Assembly: GCA_017533165.1 (NCBI GenBank)
Contig: JAFXIM010000133.1
Location: 1 to 6,677, forward strand
Source of the DNA: Eggerthellaceae bacterium
GTDB taxonomy: Bacteria > Actinomycetota > Coriobacteriia > Coriobacteriales > Eggerthellaceae
Direction of reading: 5' to 3'
Length of the DNA: 6,677 nt
Shown: positions 1 through 4,894 of the stretch, one piece after another
Numbering within the stretch: the first letter of the stretch is position 1
Layout of the letters: each line of letters opens with the position of its first letter
The notes under the pieces: model-generated
What the model saw: the letters and a program-made list of their open reading frames with translations, nothing else
Told to the model about the DNA's origin: nothing
Databases searched by the model: none
Position numbers and translations under genes: made by a program

Positions 1-880
1 GCTTCAGGAAGCCGTTGATGAACTCGACAGCGTCGGAATCCAGCGGAACGCCGATGCCATAGGGGTCAACGGGACCGAACTGCTCGCCAGCGAGGCGATA
101 CTTGCCCGGGTTCTTGGTCATGGCGCCAAGCTGCATGGTGGCGTCGATGACGTAAGCGTCAACGCGTCCCTGCTCGAGAGCGGCACGTGCCTCCTCATCA
201 GTAGCGAAAGGCTGCTGAACGGCCTCAGGAGCATACTCCTCGACGATCTCAGGGCCGGTAGAGCCAGACTGAACGGCAACGTTCTTGCCAGCGAGGTCCT
301 CGATGCCGTTGATGTCGGCGTTGTCAGCCATTACGAGAATCGCCTGCTGAGAGGTGTAGTACGGGCCAGCGAAGGAGATGAGCTCGCAACGAGACGGGGT
401 GATGGAATAGGTTGCGAAGACGGCGTCCACCATGTCGTTCTGGAGGACGGACTCACGCGTATCAGAGGTGACCTGGGTGAGCTCGTAAGCGTTCGGGTCA
501 CCGAAGATGTAATTAGAGAGAAGCTGAGCCAGACCAGCGTCAAAGCCGCGGGTGTGACCGTCAACCTCGTTCAGGAGGCTGAACAGCGTGGAGGTCTGGA
601 CGCCACCGACACGCAGGGTGCCAGACTCCTTGACGGCCGTTGCCCACTCGCTGGAAGCGATGGTTGCATCATCGGCAACCGGGCCGGCTGCAACAAGGGC
701 GTCAAAGTCAGCAGCGTTGAGCTCGACGACGGTTTCCTCGGTGGCACCAGAAGGCTCGCCAGAGTCCTTCTTAGCCTCGCCAGAGGAACAACCGACGAAC
801 ATGAAGAGTGCCAGCATGAGGGAAACGAGGACGGCGAGAAGCGCGCTACGTCCCTTAGCCGACGATTTGATCGATGCCAT
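1..880 (-). CDS. Amino-acid-type ABC transporter substrate-binding lipoprotein (3' end cut by window edge)
   Basis: The frame is open from an ATG at 880 to the left edge (293 codons, no stop), so only a few C-terminal residues are probably missing. The first 30 residues are a lipoprotein signal: a basic start with K5, K9 and R11, a hydrophobic stretch at about 13-29, then FVGC with the lipid-acceptor Cys at 31. A flexible acidic linker of about 55 residues follows. The family-3 solute-binding fold starts near 87 (GTLRVG), with GFD at 112-114, the signature-like YSITPSR at 158-164 and FAGPYY at 170-175. Such proteins capture polar amino acids outside the membrane and deliver them to an ABC permease. 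No permease or ATPase gene lies in the window; one could lie just left of it. A ribosome-binding site AAAGGA (887-892) sits 6 nt before the start. The exact ligand cannot be read from the sequence. Confidence 0.9.
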   Translation of the reverse strand, partial: MASIKSSAKGRSALLAVLVSLMLALFMFVGCSSGEAKKDSGEPSGATEETVVELNAADFDALVAAGPVADDATIASSEWATAVKESGTLRVGGVQTSTLFSLLNEVDGHTRGFDAGLAQLLSNYIFGDPNAYELTQVTSDTRESVLQNDMVDAVFATYSITPSRCELISFAGPYYTSQQAILVMADNADINGIEDLAGKNVAVQSGSTGPEIVEEYAPEAVQQPFATDEEARAALEQGRVDAYVIDATMQLGAMTKNPGKYRLAGEQFGPVDPYGIGVPLDSDAVEFINGFLK

Positions 881-900
881 AGGCTTTCCTTTCCTGTAGC

Positions 901-939
901 TTTATACCTGACGCAAATAATAGCATTACACGCAAGTGC
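901..939 (-). promoter_or_regulatory. Candidate promoter region of the substrate-binding protein gene
   Basis: Read on the minus strand, two AT-rich -10-like hexamers lie upstream of the start at 880: TATTAT (917-922) and TATAAA (901-906). Neither has a convincing -35 at 16-18 nt; TTGCAC near 937-942 is too close to the first. The promoter should be in this stretch, but the exact boxes are uncertain. Confidence 0.3.
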
Positions 940-1112
940 AACTGTTACATCTTTGCAACGGTGGCCAAAAGCGCGGGTCACAGGCGGTTTTTCGGCAAAT
1001 ATAACGAATGCCGCAAAAAGAGAGCGAAACGAAAGGCTGAACAATTCTCATATTTTGCCCGGTACGGCTATTCGCATGTTAAGCCCTCGTCAAATCCTCT
1101 GAGCAACAGAGA

Positions 1113-1129
1113 GCAAGTGCTATACTTGC
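1113..1129 (+). promoter_or_regulatory. Extended -10 promoter with overlapping palindrome, upstream of the C39-like peptidase gene
   Basis: TATACT (1121-1126) preceded by TG at 1118-1119 forms an extended -10 element about 38 nt before the start codon. The -35 position (TCTGAG, 1098-1103) is weak, as is common with extended -10 promoters. A perfect inverted repeat, GCAAGT and ACTTGC separated by 5 nt, covers the -10 box. Transcription would start near 1133, so the palindrome would act as DNA (an operator) rather than as an RNA hairpin. The promoter is fairly clear; the operator role is inference. Confidence 0.55.
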
Positions 1130-1163
1130 GAAAATCAGACCGAGCATCACCGAGGAGCATCAG

Positions 1164-1790
1164 ATGATCGAGCACCCCTTTAAGCCTTTTGAGCACGCTG
1201 AAGATGTCTTCTACTCCCAAAAAGACCCCCTTTGGCGTGAACATCCTTACTGGGAAAGCAATATTGGCGAAATGGGCTGCGGTCTGTGCTCCTTCACCAT
1301 GGCGGTTGACATCCTCACCGGAGCGCGTCTCAACCCCGTCGAAGTCTACAACATTCGCGAAGGCTGGGGCCTCCCCCAGAAAGTCGAAGGCCAAGGCGAC
1401 ATCTGCGCATGCGATGCCCATGAAGAGTTCAATCCCTTCTTCCGCGAAAGCTTTGGCGTGCAGGCTGAGTTTATGGAAGACAAAAGCCTTGAAAACTTTG
1501 CAAAGATACTCGAAGAGGGCAATGCTGTCATCTGGTTCAGTTCGCGCAACTGGGGTGAACCCTGGATTTGGGCCGATGGCTCGAAATGCGCAGATCAATA
1601 CACTGACGGACATCTGATCTGCGCTTGGAAGCACGAGAACGGACTGTTCTACATCAAGGACCCCAACGGTCCAAAAGAGCTCGGCAACGACGTCGTCTAT
1701 AATCACGAGCAGTTTGAAAAGCTTTTGGTCGGCGTGCTCGAAAACCGCTACATCATTCGCCCCTGCCCTCTCTCAAACTTTTCAAAATAG
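1164..1790 (+). CDS. C39-like (papain-fold) cysteine peptidase family protein
   Basis: This 208-residue protein resembles the C39-like peptidase family (Peptidase_C39_2 type). YSQKDPLW at 17-24 matches the typical opening segment. IGEMGCGLCS (34-43) carries the presumed nucleophile Cys39. DGHLI (148-152) supplies His150, followed by IKDPNG with Asp166 and Asn168, giving a plausible Cys-His-Asp/Asn set. The start is supported by GAGGAG at 1152-1157, 6 nt upstream. There is no N-terminal signal peptide, lipobox or membrane segment, so it appears cytoplasmic. That is unusual, because many proteins with this fold are exported or fused to wall-binding domains. No ABC exporter with a C39 domain, bacteriocin precursor or double-glycine leader is nearby, so a role in peptide maturation is not supported. 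Seven cysteines (39, 42, 81, 83, 142, 153, 203) are a further feature. The substrate is unknown. The gene stands alone between a divergent neighbour and a tRNA gene. Confidence 0.75.
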   Translation: MIEHPFKPFEHAEDVFYSQKDPLWREHPYWESNIGEMGCGLCSFTMAVDILTGARLNPVEVYNIREGWGLPQKVEGQGDICACDAHEEFNPFFRESFGVQAEFMEDKSLENFAKILEEGNAVIWFSSRNWGEPWIWADGSKCADQYTDGHLICAWKHENGLFYIKDPNGPKELGNDVVYNHEQFEKLLVGVLENRYIIRPCPLSNFSK

Positions 1791-1794
1791 GGTA

Positions 1795-1822
1795 TTGCAA
1801 GGCATAGGCGATTCGCTATAAT
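1795..1822 (+). promoter_or_regulatory. Promoter of tRNA-Asn
   Basis: A consensus -10 TATAAT at 1817-1822 is preceded, 16 nt upstream, by TTGCAA at 1795-1800 (4 of 6 consensus -35 bases). Transcription should begin near 1829, about 34 nt before the mature tRNA. The leader can form a hairpin, GTTAGG (1835-1840) with CCTAAC (1848-1853), which would be removed with the 5' leader by RNase P. The -35 box begins 4 nt after the stop codon of the peptidase gene. Confidence 0.8.
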
Positions 1823-1862
1823 ACTTACTTGCGCGTTAGGGCAGTTTCCTAACAGGCTCCAT

Positions 1863-1937
1863 TCCTCGGTAGCTCAACGGCAGAGCATCCGGCTGTTAAC
1901 CGGAGGGTTGTAGGTTCGAATCCTACCCGGGGAGCCA
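1863..1937 (+). tRNA. tRNA-Asn (anticodon GTT)
   Basis: A full cloverleaf can be drawn by hand. The acceptor stem is 1863-1869 with 1927-1933, including one T-G wobble. The D arm is GCTC/GAGC (1872-1886). The anticodon stem TCCGG/CCGGA (1888-1892 with 1900-1904) closes a 7-nt loop with GTT at 1895-1897, reading Asn codons AAC and AAU. A 5-nt variable loop is followed by the T arm GTAGG/CCTAC (1910-1926) with TTCGAAT in the loop. The discriminator is G1934 and CCA is encoded at 1935-1937. It has its own promoter and terminator, so it is a single-gene transcription unit. Its 3' end is duplicated downstream (2114-2131), but that copy lacks the rest of a tRNA. Confidence 0.97.
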
Positions 1938-1972
1938 GAATTTTCCAAGCCAGGTAATCCACCTGGCTTGTT
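1920..1972 (+). repeat. 53-bp direct repeat, copy 1: tRNA-Asn 3' end plus terminator
   Basis: The last 18 nt of tRNA-Asn (from within the T loop through CCA), the short linker and the complete terminator hairpin recur base for base at 2114-2166, an offset of 194 bp. Weaker similarity continues at the same offset without gaps: AATTCGAACCTAC at 1987-1999 matches 2181-2193 at 11 of 13 positions. The functional tRNA ends in this copy. Confidence 0.95.
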
Positions 1973-1979
1973 CTTTTTC
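1947..1979 (+). terminator. Intrinsic terminator of tRNA-Asn
   Basis: A perfect 9-bp stem, AAGCCAGGT (1947-1955) with ACCTGGCTT (1961-1969), closes a 5-nt loop. It is followed by the T-rich tract GTTCTTTTTC, starting 10 nt after the tRNA CCA. This is a canonical Rho-independent terminator. Confidence 0.9.
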
Positions 1980-1987
1980 GGCAACAA

Positions 1988-2002
1988 ATTCGAACCTACA
2001 AC
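1988..2002 (-). repeat. 15-nt perfect inverted copy of the tRNA-Asn T-arm sequence
   Basis: ATTCGAACCTACAAC at 1988-2002 is the exact reverse complement of 1907-1921, which covers the end of the variable loop, the 5' T stem and the T loop of tRNA-Asn. The match stops at both ends after 15 nt. It lies beyond the terminator, so it is normally not transcribed with the tRNA. It may be a recombination relic or a local template-switch product; its role is unknown. Confidence 0.85.
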
Positions 2003-2022
2003 TCATATAGGAGGTTCGAGCC

Positions 2023-2112
2023 CTGCGGTAAGCTCTTGGCGAACCGCAGGTGCCGCGCGAGTCAAGGCTTGCGCAGCAAATCGCCGAAGGCGACTTGGCC
2101 TTGATGCGCGCG
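2023..2112. other. Hairpin-rich non-coding segment between the two tRNA-end repeats
   Basis: Two strong inverted repeats fill this segment. The first is CTGCGGT (2023-2029) with ACCGCAG (2043-2049). The second is a nested structure: CGCGCG (2054-2059) and TCAAGGC (2062-2068) pair with GCCTTGA (2098-2104) and CGCGCG (2107-2112), with an inner TCGCC/GGCGA hairpin (2081-2093). No credible protein is encoded here, and there is no second cloverleaf. The DNA is more GC-rich than the neighbouring flanks. It could be an insert left by a mobile element, a palindromic repeat element, or a structured RNA. No promoter is visible directly in front of it, and the tRNA terminator precedes it. Confidence 0.55.
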
Positions 2113-2113
2113 C

Positions 2114-2166
2114 ATCCTACCCGGGGAGCCAGAATTTTCCAAGCCAGGTAATCCACCTGGCTTGTT
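2114..2166 (+). repeat. 53-bp direct repeat, copy 2: orphan tRNA-Asn 3' end plus terminator
   Basis: This copy is identical to 1920-1972. It contains the 3' 18 nt of tRNA-Asn (2114-2131, including CCA) and a complete terminator, but the sequence to its left is unrelated to a tRNA, so it cannot be a functional tRNA gene. The arrangement resembles attL/attR after tyrosine-recombinase integration at a tRNA 3' end, or a tandem duplication whose 5' part was replaced. No integrase gene accompanies it. Confidence 0.9.
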
Positions 2167-2172
2167 TTATTT
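2141..2172 (+). terminator. Second copy of the tRNA-Asn terminator
   Basis: The same 9-bp stem (2141-2149 with 2155-2163) is followed by a T-rich tract, TTGTTTTATTTC. It is intact and could act as a back-up stop for read-through from the tRNA, insulating the small gene that follows. Confidence 0.75.
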
Positions 2173-2210
2173 CTACGGCTAATTCAAGCCTACGAAACAG
2201 GTGCATGCGC

Positions 2211-2216
2211 TATCAT
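2211..2216 (+). promoter_or_regulatory. Weak candidate -10 box for the small membrane protein gene
   Basis: TATCAT lies 35 nt before the start codon and after the duplicated terminator, where this gene would need its own promoter. No recognisable -35 box is present at 16-18 nt, so the call is tentative. Confidence 0.25.
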
Positions 2217-2250
2217 TGGGTTAAGACGGAAGCACGGAAAAGGACGGCTC

Positions 2251-2463
2251 ATGGCCAAGAAGAAAAAGCAGATGACCCCCGCTCAAAAGGCGGCTGCACG
2301 CAAAAACCCCAACGCTCCCAAGAAGGAAAACAAACCTCAGGCCCCCTCCCCTAAGGACAATCCTTTCGGAGGCATGGGCTTCACCTTCTTGCTAATGGGC
2401 GTTATCCTGATTGCCGTCTTCGTGTTCATGTACCTGAACAACTTTTTCGGCATGCTCGGCTAA
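2251..2463 (+). CDS. Small single-pass membrane protein of unknown function
   Basis: This gene encodes 70 residues and starts with ATG preceded by AAAAGGA (2237-2243) at 7 nt spacing, a good ribosome-binding site. The N-terminal 40 residues are rich in Lys, Pro, Ala and Asn (for example AKKKKQ at 2-7), strongly basic and probably disordered. They are followed by one hydrophobic helix at about 43-62 and a short FFGMLG-type tail. By the positive-inside rule, the basic segment should be in the cytoplasm. The topology alone resembles small membrane anchors or accessory subunits such as SecE-like proteins, but I see no family motif that justifies a name. Base composition matches the neighbours. 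It stands between the tRNA repeat region and the convergent rlmKL gene, so there is no operon context to hint at a function. Confidence 0.75.
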   Translation: MAKKKKQMTPAQKAAARKNPNAPKKENKPQAPSPKDNPFGGMGFTFLLMGVILIAVFVFMYLNNFFGMLG

Positions 2464-2478
2464 AGCCTTAAGAAACGC

Positions 2479-2492
2479 TCGGCTTGAGCCGA
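2479..2492 (-). terminator. Possible weak terminator downstream of rlmKL
   Basis: TCGGC and GCCGA pair around a 4-nt loop in the 83-nt gap between the convergent small membrane protein gene and rlmKL. On the minus strand the hairpin is followed by GCGTTTCTT, a poor T-tract about 55 nt after the rlmKL stop codon. On the plus strand there is no T-tract. The stem is only 5 bp, so the assignment is uncertain. Confidence 0.35.
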
Positions 2493-2546
2493 AACTCGAC
2501 TCACCACACCGCGCACTTTTCTATCACGGCTCCAAATCAAACAGCT

Positions 2547-4844
2547 TTAGACTCGCCTCACCACATAGCATTTGTGGATCTTAGGGTTGCGCTCAAAGTC
2601 GTGCGGAATGGTCTTTTGCGTGATGTCCTCAATCTCCACGCCATAGCGCGCGAGCTCTTCCACATCGGGCTTAAAGCTGCGCAGATTGCAAGAGAACACC
2701 GCTTGACCGCCACGCGCTAAAAGACGAGAAACGCCGATCAGCAGCTCAACGTGATCACGCTGTACGTCCCAAGTGCGCTTACCCATGGATTTCGAATTGG
2801 AGAAGGTGGGCGGGTCGACGAAGATGAGATCAAATGCCTCCCCCGCACGACGCGCATCCCGAATCCAGGAAACAACATCGGAGCGGACGAAACTGTGTTC
2901 GCGACCCTCGAAGCCGTTTGCGACCATGTTGCGCTCAGCCCATTCGAGATAGGTCTGGGACAAGTCAACCGTCGTGGTGCTGACCGCACCGCCACCAGCT
3001 GCATGAACCGTAGCCGTTCCCGTGTATGCGAACAGATTGAGGAAGCGCTTGCCGCGAGCTATCGAACCCACCAACTCGCGCGTCACGCGATGGTCAAGAA
3101 AGATACCCGTATCGAGATAACCCGCCAGATCAATTTCAAAGAGATAACCTGACTCAGCAGTGCTCGTCACATAAGAGCGCCTGCCGGCGTTTCGATACTG
3201 ACCACCGCCCTTGGAACGCTCACGCACCTTGGAGAACACGTGGTCGGGGCGAACATCGAGCACCACGGGCACGATGGCCAAAACATCACCGAAGCGGCGA
3301 CTTGCCACCATGGGATCAACCGTCGAGGGAGCCTGATACTCGGCTACATGCACATAGGTCTTGCCCTGCGCGCCCCCTGCCCCCTCGTAAACGTCAATGG
3401 CCACGGCGTAGTCGGGGAGGTCGGCATCGTAAACGCGATAGCACTGAACGCTTTCCCTGCGCGCCCACTTTCTCCTCTCCTTGACAACCTTGCGAAGACG
3501 AGCGGCAAACTGCTCGGCTTGCACGTCATGCACTTCGACCTTATGGTCAGCGCCGCCGTGAGAGTCGGGGATCGAAATGGTGACAGGAGCCAAAGGCGCT
3601 TCGTCATAGCGCTCTATGCAGGCCTCGATACGACCGCGGCCAAGGCTGAGCTCCAGAGAAGGCTCAACACCGAAACGATCGCGAACACCCGCAGAGCTCG
3701 TCAAGGCAAAAACAGATGATTCCGGAGCCTCCTTGCAAGCGGAAACGAAAGCAGTGAGCTCGGAGACAGCGCGTGCATCAGAGGAATCGCGCTCAATGGG
3801 GAGAACGCAGGCGACAACCATGGATTCACCCTGAGCGTGTCGAATTACTCCCTCCAAACGCTTTTGAACCTCAGCGGCGTCATCGGCAGAGGAGGCCTCT
3901 ACGCTTGCAACCTGGCGAAGACCAGCGCGGCGGAGGTGATCTCGAGCGCGTGCAACCGAGGGAGAGGATGCGGAAACGCCCACGATGCGAACCTTGGAGG
4001 TGTCAGGCGCGGCATTGCCCACAGACGCGCCTTCGCCGAGAATACGGGAGAGGCCAGCCTCAAAGCGCTCGTCGGCCTCGGCAAGAAGCCCGTTCCAAGC
4101 ATCTTCGTCATGAGCGGCCCAACCGTAGAATCCCCATCGCTCACGCAGCAGGCCAGGAGCAAGGTCGGCCGCGATAGCCGCCGCTTCGCACACGATATAG
4201 CCATCATCGCTCACCGGGTCGAACAGGCCGCCGTTTCGGGCGTTGGCAGCCTCCCAGTTGCTTACGGCCAGAACCGAAGCAGCGTGGGCACAGGAAAGGG
4301 AGGCATTGCCCCCATCTCTCTCGTCAAGGTAGAAGCGATGGTAGAGCGACTCGCCCGCCAAATCGACGGAAACCACAGCCCTGCTCTCGTTAACGCGAAC
4401 CTCTATCACCACGTCGGGGTTTTTGGCGTCGACATCAGGGCGATTACCTCGGCTTTCCCTTAAAGAGTCGCAAATGGCATCCTTGACCTTCAGGGCAACA
4501 AACTTGGTGTTTCGCAACTCGGAGTTCATGCCGTGGGCACGAACAGCCATGCTGGCACCTTCAGAGATGACCTCTTCCCAAGCGATATCGCGAACGCCGG
4601 CATAAAGAAGGTCGGCGTCGCCTGCATTCACGCGAGCTAGAATCGCCGTCACGCGGGAAGCAAGGCGCGACCACAAACACACTTTCTCGCCATCAAGAGC
4701 CGACCCGAAAAAGGCAACGCCGCCGCCAAGGGGCCTCACGCGGTGAACCCTTAAAGAGCGAAGTTCGTCAGCAAGCAGCTGCTCGAGTCCAGGTAGGCAG
4801 CTTGCAAAGTATTCGAATTCAACGGTGTCGACACGTTGAGCCAT
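2547..4844 (-). CDS. rlmL: RlmKL-type 23S rRNA methyltransferase: intact RlmK domain, degenerate RlmL domain
   Basis: This 765-residue protein has the layout of E. coli RlmKL (702 residues), which makes m2G2445 (RlmL part) and m7G2069 (RlmK part) in 23S rRNA. A THUMP-like RNA-binding region covers about 45-165. The RlmL-like domain follows at about 165-420. It keeps the family block WGFYGW..HDEDAW (237-250), but its usual DPMCGSGT is DPVSDDGY (209-216), the usual GSDxD is GVSAS (289-293), and the usual NPPYGER is degenerate in LPIERDS (348-354). The C-terminal RlmK domain is intact, with FLNLFAYTGTATVHA at 601-615, VDLSQTYLEWAERN at 626-639 and DPPTFSNSK at 677-685. It should therefore make m7G2069 but probably not m2G2445. 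The ATG at 4844 is chosen because AGGAA (4850-4854) precedes it; a TTG six codons upstream lies in the rpoD terminator tract. It follows rpoD by 50 nt. Confidence 0.9.
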   Translation of the reverse strand: MAQRVDTVEFEYFASCLPGLEQLLADELRSLRVHRVRPLGGGVAFFGSALDGEKVCLWSRLASRVTAILARVNAGDADLLYAGVRDIAWEEVISEGASMAVRAHGMNSELRNTKFVALKVKDAICDSLRESRGNRPDVDAKNPDVVIEVRVNESRAVVSVDLAGESLYHRFYLDERDGGNASLSCAHAASVLAVSNWEAANARNGGLFDPVSDDGYIVCEAAAIAADLAPGLLRERWGFYGWAAHDEDAWNGLLAEADERFEAGLSRILGEGASVGNAAPDTSKVRIVGVSASSPSVARARDHLRRAGLRQVASVEASSADDAAEVQKRLEGVIRHAQGESMVVACVLPIERDSSDARAVSELTAFVSACKEAPESSVFALTSSAGVRDRFGVEPSLELSLGRGRIEACIERYDEAPLAPVTISIPDSHGGADHKVEVHDVQAEQFAARLRKVVKERRKWARRESVQCYRVYDADLPDYAVAIDVYEGAGGAQGKTYVHVAEYQAPSTVDPMVASRRFGDVLAIVPVVLDVRPDHVFSKVRERSKGGGQYRNAGRRSYVTSTAESGYLFEIDLAGYLDTGIFLDHRVTRELVGSIARGKRFLNLFAYTGTATVHAAGGGAVSTTTVDLSQTYLEWAERNMVANGFEGREHSFVRSDVVSWIRDARRAGEAFDLIFVDPPTFSNSKSMGKRTWDVQRDHVELLIGVSRLLARGGQAVFSCNLRSFKPDVEELARYGVEIEDITQKTIPHDFERNPKIHKCYVVRRV

Positions 4845-4860
4845 AGTTGTTCCTGTCCTC

Positions 4861-4888
4861 AAAAAGAAGAAGGCGGCCCGAAGCCGCC
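4861..4888 (-). terminator. Intrinsic terminator of rpoD
   Basis: On the minus strand, GGCGGC (4883-4888) pairs with GCCGCC (4872-4877) around the loop TTCGG, and TTCTTCTTTTT (4861-4871) follows. It begins 6 nt after the rpoD stop codon. Its T-tract ends only 6 nt before the AGGAA ribosome-binding site of rlmKL, leaving no room for a promoter between them. Confidence 0.9.
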
Positions 4889-4894
4889 ATCTTC

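Noticed and set aside
993..1060. Imperfect inverted repeat (GGCAAATAT / ATATTTTGCC) in the divergent intergenic region
   Set aside because: The arms are interrupted and about 50 nt apart in AT-rich DNA; too weak to call a structure.
554..1102. A 182-codon plus-strand open frame antisense to the lipoprotein gene and running into the intergenic region
   Set aside because: The opposite strand encodes a clear lipoprotein signal and solute-binding domain; this frame has no family features.
1068..1706. A 212-codon minus-strand open frame opposite the peptidase gene
   Set aside because: The plus-strand frame has a promoter, ribosome-binding site and family motifs; the minus frame has none.
2114..2131. 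A second tRNA-Asn gene
   Set aside because: Only the 3' 18 nt match; no acceptor 5' strand, D arm or anticodon arm exists upstream.
1968..2354. A 128-codon plus-strand frame across the tRNA-end repeats
   Set aside because: It crosses a terminator and the start of the better-supported small membrane protein gene in another frame, begins with a non-ATG codon and lacks protein-like composition.
3837..4463. A 208-codon plus-strand open frame opposite rlmKL, with neighbours at 2751-3152 and 3240-3719
   Set aside because: All are antisense shadows of the continuous RlmKL frame, without a domain or ribosome-binding site.
4845..4862. Upstream TTG start for rlmKL adding six residues
   Set aside because: The TTG lies in the terminator T-tract with no ribosome-binding site, whereas the ATG at 4844 has AGGAA at good spacing.
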